Shown here: piece by piece, positions 17,647 through 26,180 of the stretch
How the letters are laid out: each line of letters opens with the position of its first letter
How positions within the stretch are numbered: the first letter of the stretch is position 1
Assembly: GCA_900315925.1 (NCBI GenBank)
Contig: ONAV01000023.1
Span: 1-37,646 of the forward strand
DNA from: an uncultured Selenomonadales bacterium
GTDB taxonomy: Bacteria; Bacillota; Negativicutes; Acidaminococcales; Acidaminococcaceae
Direction of reading: 5' to 3'
Length of the DNA: 37,646 nucleotides
Made by a program: the position numbers and the translations under genes
The notes under the pieces: model-generated
What the model saw: the letters and a program-made list of their open reading frames with translations, nothing else
Database searches by the model: none
Told to the model about the DNA's origin: nothing

Positions 17647-18333
17647 GTGAGCGAATTATATTTTATGATGACCATCACGAGTAGGGATATGCTTCCGAAA
17701 TTTTTAGAAGCATTTGACAAAAATAACCTGCCGATCGGTTTTGTTTCATTGGGATACGGTACTGCAAAAGACGATATTCTGGATATGCTGGGACTGGTCC
17801 GGTCGGAGAAAGCAGTTGGGATGACAGTGGTTACCGGCGCAGGATGGGAAGAAGCAAAATGGTATTTGCGAAAAAGGATGTACATTGACGTGCCGGATAC
17901 AGGCATCTCATTCATTATTCCCATGAGCAGCATCGGCGGTAAGCGGGAACTGGCGTTTCTGACAGCGGGGCAGAATTACCGGAAAGGAGAAGAATCGGTA
18001 ATGAAAGATACAACGATGGAATTATTGGTGGTAGTCAGTAACCAGGGACATAACGATCTTGTCATGGATGCGGCCAGGGGCGCCGGCGCTTACGGCGGCA
18101 CGGTAATACATGCCCGGGGTACCGGCATGAACCAGGCGGAACTTTTCTTCGGGGTGTCGCTTGCTTCTGAAAAAGACCTGACCTTCATCGTAACGAAAAA
18201 AAACCAACGCAATGCCATCATGTCGGCCATTATGAAAGAAGCCGGCATGGATACGCCGGCCCAGTCCATTGTTTTTTCCCTGCCGGTTACGGATGCAGTG
18301 GGACTGAATACGGGGGGCGAAGATACCAAATAG
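17647..18333 (+). CDS. Tandem PII-like signalling protein
   Basis: A 228-residue soluble protein with two ferredoxin-like PII folds. The first half (about 1-110) is divergent (SELYFMMTITSRDMLPKFL, VGMTVVTGAG). The second half (about 115-220) is closer to canonical PII: MELLVVVSNQGHNDLVMDAA, then GGTVIHARGTG at about residues 151-161, the nucleotide-binding segment of PII proteins. Classical GlnB/GlnK are about 112 residues and trimeric; a double-domain chain is unusual. GTG start with AGGAGG overlapping the preceding stop, so it is translationally tied to the DUF1538 gene. It probably binds an adenine nucleotide and gates the membrane protein. A strong terminator follows. Confidence 0.82.
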   Translation: MSELYFMMTITSRDMLPKFLEAFDKNNLPIGFVSLGYGTAKDDILDMLGLVRSEKAVGMTVVTGAGWEEAKWYLRKRMYIDVPDTGISFIIPMSSIGGKRELAFLTAGQNYRKGEESVMKDTTMELLVVVSNQGHNDLVMDAARGAGAYGGTVIHARGTGMNQAELFFGVSLASEKDLTFIVTKKNQRNAIMSAIMKEAGMDTPAQSIVFSLPVTDAVGLNTGGEDTK

Positions 18334-18396
18334 ATTGCGCTTGGGAGCAGGAGATCGCAGCTTTTCATGAATTGAAATGATAACATTAAGAAGACA

Positions 18397-18446
18397 ACAA
18401 GTCCCGTTATGCCGGTTTTGTTCAGCATAACGGGACTTGTTTTTAT
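18397..18446 (+). terminator. Rho-independent terminator after the DUF1538/PII unit
   Basis: A perfect 16-bp stem (ACAAGTCCCGTTATGC / GCATAACGGGACTTGT) with a 12-base loop is followed by TTTTTATT. It may also stop - strand transcription arriving from the ABC binding-protein gene, though the T tract on that side is poor. Confidence 0.9.
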
Positions 18447-18568
18447 TAATGTTGAATTTTTAATTTGCTGCTGCAAAAGACCGGTGAGGTTTTTGCAACT
18501 CTACGGAGTACTATACCCGTTGGAGGGCGTGTCTTTGTTTCAACCTAAATCTGGCATGTTGGCCGTTC

Positions 18569-19546
18569 TTACTTTACTTCCGCAATCATACTCTTGATGT
18601 CGATCTTCTTCTTCTGCATATCGTTGGCCAGCAAAAATTCCTGGGTTTCTTCCAGATCTTTCAGGTCTTTAGCGGTGATGGCGGTAGAGAAATCATACCA
18701 GGGCGCCATCAGCTTTACGTCCTCGGGGGAGAGACCGGTTTCTTTGGCGGTGAACTCGAAGGCTTTGTCCTGATTCTTTTTCATGAAGTCGATGCTTTCC
18801 TGATGCAGGGCCATGTATTTTTTCACGGTTTCCGGATGTTCTTTCAGGAATTTTCCGCTGACGCCGATGACGATGGTAGCGTTGACCAGGCCTTCTCCGT
18901 TTGCCAGAATGCGTGCGCCGGCCCGTTGGGCGCGCAGGACATCCGCGCCGGCAACCAACGCGGCGTCAGCTTCCCCGGCAAGTAATGCGTTGACGGCAGC
19001 AGGGATACCGATGGAACGAAATTCCACATCTTTTAAGGACAGTTTTTCTTTCACCAGCGCAGCGGCTAAAATCTGATGAAGGATTGTGCCCTTGGGCCCT
19101 ACCACCCGTTTTCCTTTCAAATCGGCTGCGGTTTTGATGGCCGGATCCTTTACCATGATGTTAAAAGCTTTCGGCGCACGGCTGTAGATGCCTACAACTT
19201 TTACGTCCGCACCGTTGGAAGCAGCCAATATGGCGCTGGTGCCGCCAAGGCAGCTGGCGATGTCCAAAGAACCCGCCGCCAGGGCTTCGGTCTGCTTGGC
19301 GCCGGAACTGATTTCCGGAAATGTGACCTTGGTTCCGTCTTTCTCAAACCCCTTTACGATGGTCTGGTTCGCTTTATCTACAATGCTGGGAATGTTCAGG
19401 GGCTGCTTCACGTACGTGACTTTCAGTTCCTTCAGCAGAGCGGCCGCTTTCTTTTCCGGCGCTTTGGGCGCGCTGCCGCCGCAGCCTGCAAGGATGGCGG
19501 TCAGGGTGAACAGTGTGAATAATACCAGTACAATTCCTTTTTTCAT
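18569..19546 (-). CDS. ABC transporter substrate-binding lipoprotein (SsuA/TauA/NrtA-like)
   Basis: A 325-residue lipoprotein: hydrophobic residues 5-19, lipobox LAGC, Cys22. The fold is that of the nitrate/sulfonate/taurine binding proteins, with EALAAGSLDIASCLGG, a DLKGKRVVGPKG segment near residue 140, and NALLAGEADAALVAG. It should capture a small anionic or aromatic substrate outside the inner membrane. The matching permease and ATPase genes lie on the same strand but about 6.6 kb upstream, beyond a + strand block. A TATAAT element lies on the - strand in the upstream gap. The substrate cannot be told from sequence. Confidence 0.9.
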   Translation of the reverse strand: MKKGIVLVLFTLFTLTAILAGCGGSAPKAPEKKAAALLKELKVTYVKQPLNIPSIVDKANQTIVKGFEKDGTKVTFPEISSGAKQTEALAAGSLDIASCLGGTSAILAASNGADVKVVGIYSRAPKAFNIMVKDPAIKTAADLKGKRVVGPKGTILHQILAAALVKEKLSLKDVEFRSIGIPAAVNALLAGEADAALVAGADVLRAQRAGARILANGEGLVNATIVIGVSGKFLKEHPETVKKYMALHQESIDFMKKNQDKAFEFTAKETGLSPEDVKLMAPWYDFSTAITAKDLKDLEETQEFLLANDMQKKKIDIKSMIAEVK

Positions 19547-19614
19547 GATTTTCCCTCATTTCCTAATCAATGTGTGATAAATCAAACGCAATACCTGCTT
19601 GGGTTTAGCTTGAG

Positions 19615-19633
19615 TTACCTATTGCTAATTATA
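19615..19633 (-). promoter_or_regulatory. -10 element of the ABC binding-protein gene overlapped by a TTAG-N6-CTAA-like box
   Basis: On the - strand TATAAT reads across 19633-19628. A near copy of the inverted repeat seen upstream of feo, TTAC-CTATTG-CTAA, occupies 19615-19628 and touches this -10 element. One of the eight conserved positions differs. No good -35 element was found. The 19547-19852 gap otherwise holds only the divergent promoter of the LUD gene. Confidence 0.4.
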
Positions 19634-19747
19634 GCATGTTTTCCGAAAAAAGGAAGATACTATTGTAGGAAAATATCCCGTCGAAGCTGAGAGGATTTGC
19701 TGATTTTTTCATCTTGTTGTGATAATCTGTTTGCAAAATCGAGTAAA

Positions 19748-19777
19748 TTGTTGTAAGATGAGTACAGTAATTATATA
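19748..19777 (+). promoter_or_regulatory. Putative promoter of the second LUD gene
   Basis: TTGTTG at 19748-19753 and TATATA at 19772-19777 are separated by 18 bases, about 75 bases before the start codon. This is a plausible but not strong sigma-70-type match. Confidence 0.4.
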
Positions 19778-19852
19778 TAGGTTGGCTGGGTAGGATTGCC
19801 CGGTCGGTGAAATCTGGAAATTATATTGTTCTAAGGTTTTAGAGAGGACACC

Positions 19853-20458
19853 ATGGACTTGACGAAGACGGCTGAGGCATTGAAAAAGCGCGGATACGAA
19901 GTGAGCTGCTTTAGCACGGGAGCGGAAGCGGCGGCGTATCTAAACGGCAAAATTGACGGTATGACTGTAGGTTTCGGTGATTCGGAAACGTTGTTGCAGA
20001 TGCATCTGTTTGAAATGCTGCAAACGCATAACGACGTGTATCACCCTAAATATCCAAGGGAAGGGAAAAATTTCTATTCCACTGCGAAGGACTGCCTCAC
20101 TACGGATATCTTCCTGCTGTCTGCCAACGGACTGGCGGAGACCGGGGAAATTGTGAATATTGACGGGACAGGCAATCGGATTGCCGGTTCCCTGTATGGA
20201 CATAAGAAAGTGTATTTTGTTATCAGCCGGAATAAAATCTGTCCCACGCTGGAGGAGGCAGCGTTCCGCGCCCGGAATGTGGCGGCGCCTTTGAACGCAG
20301 AACGGCACGGATACAAAACACCCTGTGCAATTAAAAAGGACCGCTGCTATGACTGCCGGAGTCCCCAGCGAATCTGCAGCGCCCAGACCATATACTGGCG
20401 TAAGATGAACCATACTGAGATGGAAGTAGTACTGATTGACGAGGACATGGGATATTAA
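19853..20458 (+). CDS. LUD-domain protein with C-terminal Cys cluster (paralogue)
   Basis: A 201-residue paralogue of the LUD protein at 12063. Shared features are FLLSANGLAETGEIVNIDG, AGSLYGHKKVYFVISRNKI, KTPCAIKKDRCYDC followed by RICS, and the ending VVLIDEDMGY (VILVGEDIGF in the first copy). The Cys spacing CxnCxxCx6C is kept. Its N-terminal part differs (TDLFET-type residues in the first copy are replaced by GFGDSETLLQ), suggesting a different substrate. ATG at 19853 with an AGAGAGGAC ribosome site. An SmpA-like exported-protein gene follows after 21 bases, repeating the LUD/exported-protein association seen at 7-12.7 kb. Confidence 0.82.
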   Translation: MDLTKTAEALKKRGYEVSCFSTGAEAAAYLNGKIDGMTVGFGDSETLLQMHLFEMLQTHNDVYHPKYPREGKNFYSTAKDCLTTDIFLLSANGLAETGEIVNIDGTGNRIAGSLYGHKKVYFVISRNKICPTLEEAAFRARNVAAPLNAERHGYKTPCAIKKDRCYDCRSPQRICSAQTIYWRKMNHTEMEVVLIDEDMGY

Positions 20459-20479
20459 TATTACGAGGAGGAAATAATT

Positions 20480-20941
20480 ATGATGAAGAAAATGTTGTTA
20501 TCTGTTATTACCGGAAGTATGATTTTAGTCGGCTCTACCTGCTCTGCAACCGTACCCGCTGACCAGCTGGTACTTGGCGGGATACAGTATGGCGCCTCCA
20601 TCAGCGCAGTGGAAAGCGCCTATGGAGCCCCTCGCAAGTCGGAACGGGAAATGGAATCCTACGGGGAAAAAGTGGAGTATAAGTATGGAAATACGTTGGA
20701 ATTTGAATTTCTCAACGGCAAGGTGGTTAGAATTAAGGCAGACGATTTCAGCGATGCCAAAACAAAGGCGGGCATCGGTTTGGGAATGGATGCCGCTGCT
20801 TTGAAAAAAGCCTATGGCGCTCCGGACGCTATCCATGAAGAAGACCATATTTATTACGTTGCCGGGCAGCAGGGGATTGGGTTGAAATTTGAAGTAAAAT
20901 ACGGGAAAATAACCGACATTAAATGCGGTTCCTTGTTTTAA
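20480..20941 (+). CDS. Small exported SmpA/OmlA-like protein (paralogue)
   Basis: A 153-residue protein with a signal peptide (MMKKMLLSVITGSMILVGSTCSA). Two repeats follow: LGGIQYGASISAVESAYGAP and IGLGMDAAALKKAYGAP, each followed by a short beta-rich region. It is a paralogue of the 10490 protein. Ribosome site GAGGAGGAAA. It sits between the LUD gene and the autotransporter, 21 bases from the former. Probably periplasmic or attached to the outer membrane; function unknown. Confidence 0.7.
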   Translation: MMKKMLLSVITGSMILVGSTCSATVPADQLVLGGIQYGASISAVESAYGAPRKSEREMESYGEKVEYKYGNTLEFEFLNGKVVRIKADDFSDAKTKAGIGLGMDAAALKKAYGAPDAIHEEDHIYYVAGQQGIGLKFEVKYGKITDIKCGSLF

Positions 20942-21013
20942 ATTGTGATATGACGGCTGTGCTTACAAATGTAGTACGCTGTAATACTGCTAAAAAGCTT
21001 AGGGGGTAGTAGT

Positions 21014-24000
21014 GTGAAACTCACAGCAAAACAAAGAAAATACTATAGCGAGTTGTCCCGCAAAATCGCGGTGGGGCTGGCCTCCGGACTGCTCTTTGTG
21101 GGAATTGGGCAGTACCCGTCCATCGCGTTTGCGCATCCGGCTCCATCCACAACAGGCAGCTACAGCACTACTGGCGATGTGTCCGGAGGGAGTTATACCG
21201 TGGGGTCTGGTCTGGCTGTTACCACCGAGGCCGCCGGCGGCGCTTCTGTCAATCCGAACAAACGGGCGGTTTCGGTTACCAACAGCACCCTGACGGTGAA
21301 TGGTATGCTGAGTAACAGCGGCTACGGCGGTTATGCTTACCGCGACGCTCTCGCTGCTGCGACGGCTGCGAAAAACAGCCTCGTGCTTCCCGGCACCATT
21401 AAGGTCACTGCCGACGACGACAGGCTGTACGGAGCCTTCGGCGGCTTTGCCTATGCCGGACTGACGAACGCTCCTGTCGGCAGCAATGGTTCGCTGACTG
21501 CCGACGCCTCAGGCAATACGGCTACAGGTACGGGCGCAGACTCCACATTCCATTTCGTTACAGATTTCAGCAAGGTAACCATTCCGGAAGTTACGGATTA
21601 CAGCCCGGGAACCATTTCCCCGGAAGCCGGCCTGGAACTGAAGTCGGCCCTTATGGGCGGCTACGCTGTGACTTCGGCAACAAGCACGGCAGGCGCTGCC
21701 GGGAATCGGAACGCGCAGTCCATCCGTGCGTCGGCCGTAGCCGATAACAATACGGTAACGTTTTCCACACTGAATCTGCAGCCGGAAGTCGCTGTTACGG
21801 GGCAGGATGGCTCCCAGGGGCAGGCCATTGAGTACCGCAGCATGGTGACGGCGGGCGGCGGCCAGGCCATGGCCCTGAACAATGCCAAGGGAAGTTATGT
21901 GGACCACCGCGATACAAACATCGCTTCTGCCGACGGAAATACATTCACCGTCGGCACGCTGAATTTGGAAGAAAAAGTCAACTCTGTTAAAGCCGAGCTG
22001 GAACAGACCACCACGCTCAGCGGCGGTGACGCGCTGGCCCGGTATCAGTCCCCCTCCTCTATGCAGAAGCGGAAAAGCGACGGCAAGGTTAGCATAATCA
22101 CCGAGAGTTACCAGAATACTACATATACCAATATCATCAATATGGCAACCGCAGACAACAATACGGAAACGCTGAACGCCATTATCCTTGGCGGCAAGCT
22201 CGATACCAAAAGCGGAACCACGCCTACCGACGTGGAGGCCGAGGGAGAGCTGGAAGTACGGGCCGGCCATGCCGAAGCTATCGTATTCCTGAACGATACG
22301 AACTCGAAGCTGAACGGTCTTGAGAATAGCGCCCAGGCCAATGGAAACACCCTGACCGTCAGGAAGGTGGTACAGAATATCGAGCAGAGTACCACCCAGG
22401 ATGATAAAGGAGCTGTCGTCCAGGCCTCCACTGTGACCATGATGCTGCACGGCGGCAATGCCAGGACCGAGGTCACGCAAAACGGTACGAACAACGTAAA
22501 TTGGAAAAATGTCAGGAGTTCCGCTGCGGCGAACAGCAACACGATTACGCTGGAAGACATCAGTTCAAACGTGACGGAAAGCTCCCTGACCAGCGGCGCG
22601 GCTACTTCGGATATCTTGCTCATGGAGGGCACGGGCGCCATGGAGGCGACTGTCGCTTCCAACACGGCCTCGGCTTCCGGCAACACGGCACAGATGGGTC
22701 TCAACGCGCCGGTGAATATGGGCTTGGGCTGCGTCGTCAGCGGCGGCGTGGCCGATGTCTCCGTGGCCGCCCAAAATAATTTCAACAATAACGCCGGTAC
22801 GAACAACGGACTGACGATGACCATAGAAACCATGGATGCTGATGCCAGCAGCAATACCATCAAAGTGGTGGGCAAGGTCGATAGCAGCGGCAACAACCAG
22901 TCCGCCGCCACGACTATCACCGCCAACGGCGGCTCGGCCACGGCAGGCCTGAGCTTCGTCGGCGCCACGACGAATAAATACATAAGCCGGGACACAGCTT
23001 CCTGGCAAAACGGCTCGATTACAGCCAATAACAACACTGTGGATCTGACCACATCGTATACCTATACAGCAGCGGGAAAAGGCGCCCTGAAAAAGGCTGC
23101 CCTTCCCACCTTTACAGCGATGGGCGGCAATGCCAGCGGCAGTCTGGGTAATATGAACACTAACGTTAATGTGACGTTGGGAAATCTGAGACTGGAGAGC
23201 ACTGGCAATGCAATCACCATCAATAACAGTATAGACATTACCGGTGCGCCGAAGGGCCAGCTGGACACGAGCTATACGCTGACCGGCGGTGCTTCTTCTT
23301 TCGGGATTAACAACACGGCACCGGCCCTGACGGACGCGCAGGGGAAAGCGCTGGCAATCACTCCCCAGCCTTTCAACATTGCCAAGGCGTCACCCGTCCT
23401 CATTGCCAGCAGCAATACCATCAACGTAACGGAGACCATTAAAGGAACAGCGGGTTCGGGCAGCGCTTCTTCCAGTTCTGCAACTGTAGATACCATTGAG
23501 GGCGGCAATGCGTCTTTCACCTACCTGGACGATGTAAGCGCCAAATCTGCGGTCAGCCTTTCTCCTACGATTAAAGTTACCGGTAATACGGCTACAATCA
23601 CCAGCACGGATACCAGCAATGGCGACGTCGCATCCATCGAAGGCAGTACCTATTCCGGCGGCACGGCGGCTTCCACTGTCACCAGCGGCAAGGCTCCGGT
23701 AGCAGGCGAAACTGCAGTCACCTATACGGAAGGGAACAAAATATCGCATGCCCCAACGATGACTGTCAGCGGCAACACGCTGACCCTTACCAGCACCTTT
23801 GACGCCTCCGCCAGTACGGCCGGAGACGGGACTACGGTCGGCGTCATCAGCGGCGGCAAGGCGAACATCGATATTGTCAATTACGGTAATAACACTACGT
23901 TTGATGTCAGTCCCAGGGCGGACGTGACGGGCAACACGGCCCGGGTCACTCTGAGCAATGCGGCTGCGAACGGCTCTTTTACAGGTCTTGCCCGGGCTTA

Positions 24001-25987
24001 TGGCGGCGCGGCGGAGATGAACGTCTCCAACGGTTCCGCTGCGTCAAGCTCCAAGGACAGCTCGGGAACCGAGACGAAAACACCGGCCTCCAAGCCTCAG
24101 GGCCTCTCCTTTACTGCTTCGCCGGTACTGAATGCCAGCGGCAACACGCTGACAGTTCTTGACACGGCCAGCGATGGAGCCAGTGCGTCAAAAGCTACAG
24201 GCGTCACGGGCCTTTACGGTGGCCGCTCTGCACTTAAGGTTTCAGATCTTGGCACCGGCACCAGGGCGCTTGCACTTTCTTCTGCCAAATTGACTGCGGA
24301 TAATAACACCGTCACCACAAACCGATCCGCGGTGGATGTCTACGGCGGTCAGGCAGCTCTCGAAACGGATGCCCCTCTCACCGCCTCAAAGCTCACGATG
24401 AGCGCAAGCGGAAACACGGTGAACATCGACGGCAACATTGCCAAAGATGTTTACGGCGGCAACGTTCTGCTTTCATCCAATATAGCGGCAGATACGCCGA
24501 CCCTCAAAGCCGACAACAACACCGTGAACTTCAACGCCGGCAACGTGCTTGGCGTGCTCTACGGCGGCCTGATCAATAACGCCGGGGCGCTAAGTGTCGG
24601 CAGAGGCAACTCGCTGAACGTGAGAGGTATCGGTCTTACAGCAAAAAATATCGCGGCTTTCAACACAGTGACCTTCTTCACTTCGCCCGGGAAGATAAAG
24701 GATACGACTCTTCTGACATTAAACGGAGGTCAGCAGACGGATCTTTCCGGGGTCCAAATCAACACTACGATCCATAAAGATTCTGAATTCGCCATCGGGG
24801 ATGTGGTACATCTTCTCGTCAACGATGCGACCATCAAGACTAATGCGGATACAGTTATTACAAACCCGGTGCAGGGCGCGGTAATAGAATACAAGGGCGC
24901 TGCAAGGTTGAGCGCTGACGGGAAGAGCATCGATTTTATTGGTACAGTCCGTTCCATCACTGAGCAGTCCAAGTCGCTGGCGGAGACCCGGGCCGCCGCC
25001 GCAACCATGTTGAACTCCGGTGCGGACTTCTTCACCTCTGCCGGCATCGCCAATGCGGTCGATGCGGCAGCAGCCGAGGTTAGCGGCACCGCGGACGCAT
25101 CGGCAGGCACACAGTCAGGCGGCGCCTCATCTGATGGCAGCAACGCGCAAAGCGGAAACGGCGCTGCAGGCGAGGCGAAAGCGGTACGGAACGGCAGCTT
25201 TGCTCCTTTCGCAGCCCTTGGCGGATCCGGCATGAGGGCGGAATCCGGTTCCTACGTTGATACGCGAGGCTGGAACATCAACGCGGGCTTCGCCCGTGCC
25301 CTGAAGAACAAGAACGGCACTATGACCTTCGGCCCCATCGTGGAATATGGGTGGGGTAACTACACTTCCCATCTGGACGACGGCACCAGGGGGTCCGGCG
25401 ATACAAAGTTCTTCGGCGCCGGCGTGTTCCTGCGGCAGGACAATACGAACGGTCTCTGGTACGAAGGGAGCCTCCGGGGGGGTCACATGAAGAGTGACTA
25501 CCGGGGCAACCTGAACCGTTTAGATGTGACTTACGATACCAGCAACAACTATTTCGCCGCCCATTTGGGCATCGGTAAAGTGAACAAGGTCAGCGAAAAA
25601 GGAAGCTTAGACATCTACACGAAACTTTTCTACGCCTATCAGGGAAGCGCCGAAGCGGATCTGTCCACCGGAGAGCATTTCGACTTTGGCTCTGTGAACT
25701 CAGTTCGTTGGCGCATTGGAGGCAAATACACGCATCAGGTCAACAAGACGGGGAGCATGTACGCAGGCCTCGCTTACGAATACGAGTTTAAGGGTAGCGC
25801 CACGGCCACCTATCAGGATTTGAGCACGCCCAGCCCGAGTATCAAAGGCGGCAGCGGTCTTTTGGAACTGGGCTATAGGATGAAGCCGGGAGCCAAGGGC
25901 CCGATGACCCTGGATTTCGGTCTGAATCTCTGGACGGGGAAGAGAAGGGGTATTGGCGGCTTCCTTAGCGCAAACTGGAAGCTGTAG
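21014..25987 (+). CDS. Giant autotransporter (type Va secretion) with Asn/Gly-rich passenger
   Basis: A 1657-residue protein. The extended signal region (MKLTAKQRKYYSELSRKIA, then a hydrophobic stretch, cleavage near IAFA, residue about 40) is typical of large autotransporters. The passenger (about 43-1310) has some 17 repeats, each with an [A/V]-[S/D]-[G/N]-NT-hydrophobic motif (ASGNTLTV, ADNNTVTF, VTGNTATI) alternating with GGxA motifs (GGNASFTY, GGKANIDI). This pattern predicts a long beta-solenoid. A helical linker (SLAETRAAAATMLNSGADF) precedes a low-complexity Ser/Gly stretch and the C-terminal beta-barrel (about 1393-1657), which ends FLSANWKL. GTG start with AGGGGG. No protease catalytic motif was recognised. 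Probably an adhesin or surface scaffold. A terminator follows. Confidence 0.9.
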   Translation: MKLTAKQRKYYSELSRKIAVGLASGLLFVGIGQYPSIAFAHPAPSTTGSYSTTGDVSGGSYTVGSGLAVTTEAAGGASVNPNKRAVSVTNSTLTVNGMLSNSGYGGYAYRDALAAATAAKNSLVLPGTIKVTADDDRLYGAFGGFAYAGLTNAPVGSNGSLTADASGNTATGTGADSTFHFVTDFSKVTIPEVTDYSPGTISPEAGLELKSALMGGYAVTSATSTAGAAGNRNAQSIRASAVADNNTVTFSTLNLQPEVAVTGQDGSQGQAIEYRSMVTAGGGQAMALNNAKGSYVDHRDTNIASADGNTFTVGTLNLEEKVNSVKAELEQTTTLSGGDALARYQSPSSMQKRKSDGKVSIITESYQNTTYTNIINMATADNNTETLNAIILGGKLDTKSGTTPTDVEAEGELEVRAGHAEAIVFLNDTNSKLNGLENSAQANGNTLTVRKVVQNIEQSTTQDDKGAVVQASTVTMMLHGGNARTEVTQNGTNNVNWKNVRSSAAANSNTITLEDISSNVTESSLTSGAATSDILLMEGTGAMEATVASNTASASGNTAQMGLNAPVNMGLGCVVSGGVADVSVAAQNNFNNNAGTNNGLTMTIETMDADASSNTIKVVGKVDSSGNNQSAATTITANGGSATAGLSFVGATTNKYISRDTASWQNGSITANNNTVDLTTSYTYTAAGKGALKKAALPTFTAMGGNASGSLGNMNTNVNVTLGNLRLESTGNAITINNSIDITGAPKGQLDTSYTLTGGASSFGINNTAPALTDAQGKALAITPQPFNIAKASPVLIASSNTINVTETIKGTAGSGSASSSSATVDTIEGGNASFTYLDDVSAKSAVSLSPTIKVTGNTATITSTDTSNGDVASIEGSTYSGGTAASTVTSGKAPVAGETAVTYTEGNKISHAPTMTVSGNTLTLTSTFDASASTAGDGTTVGVISGGKANIDIVNYGNNTTFDVSPRADVTGNTARVTLSNAAANGSFTGLARAYGGAAEMNVSNGSAASSSKDSSGTETKTPASKPQGLSFTASPVLNASGNTLTVLDTASDGASASKATGVTGLYGGRSALKVSDLGTGTRALALSSAKLTADNNTVTTNRSAVDVYGGQAALETDAPLTASKLTMSASGNTVNIDGNIAKDVYGGNVLLSSNIAADTPTLKADNNTVNFNAGNVLGVLYGGLINNAGALSVGRGNSLNVRGIGLTAKNIAAFNTVTFFTSPGKIKDTTLLTLNGGQQTDLSGVQINTTIHKDSEFAIGDVVHLLVNDATIKTNADTVITNPVQGAVIEYKGAARLSADGKSIDFIGTVRSITEQSKSLAETRAAAATMLNSGADFFTSAGIANAVDAAAAEVSGTADASAGTQSGGASSDGSNAQSGNGAAGEAKAVRNGSFAPFAALGGSGMRAESGSYVDTRGWNINAGFARALKNKNGTMTFGPIVEYGWGNYTSHLDDGTRGSGDTKFFGAGVFLRQDNTNGLWYEGSLRGGHMKSDYRGNLNRLDVTYDTSNNYFAAHLGIGKVNKVSEKGSLDIYTKLFYAYQGSAEADLSTGEHFDFGSVNSVRWRIGGKYTHQVNKTGSMYAGLAYEYEFKGSATATYQDLSTPSPSIKGGSGLLELGYRMKPGAKGPMTLDFGLNLWTGKRRGIGGFLSANWKL

Positions 25988-26066
25988 GGAAAAAACTGTG
26001 CAACCAGGTTGGCGGAAAACCAATAAACCGTTCCCTATTAAGAAGACAATAAAATACTATTTTGAG

Positions 26067-26099
26067 ACGCTGGCAGCTTCATGTTGCCGGCGTCTTTTG
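26067..26099 (+). terminator. Rho-independent terminator of the autotransporter gene
   Basis: A 12-bp stem with two G-U pairs (GACGCTGGCAGC / GTTGCCGGCGTC) and loop TTCAT is followed by TTTTGTCTTT. Confidence 0.85.
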
Positions 26100-26154
26100 T
26101 CTTTATAAAAACCTCGCCATATCGGCGAAGTATGCATGCATACAAAAAGAAAAC

Positions 26155-26176
26155 TCCGGAGCTTTGTGACTCCGGA
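26155..26176 (-). terminator. Rho-independent terminator of the ABC ATPase gene
   Basis: On the - strand the stem TCCGGAG / CTCCGGA with an 8-base loop is followed by GTTTTCTTTTTG. It lies just beyond the ATPase stop at 26181 and ends the permease-ATPase transcript. The binding-protein gene further on is therefore probably transcribed separately. Confidence 0.8.
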
Positions 26177-26180
26177 TTTA

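Noticed and set aside
21509-22480. Long - strand frames inside the autotransporter gene
   Set aside because: The + strand frame is continuous with a signal peptide and a beta-barrel; the reverse frames are low-complexity products of the repeat composition.
21700-24560. CRISPR-like periodic repeats
   Set aside because: The periodicity is at the protein level (NT and GGxA motifs), the DNA repeats are degenerate, and there are no uniform spacers.
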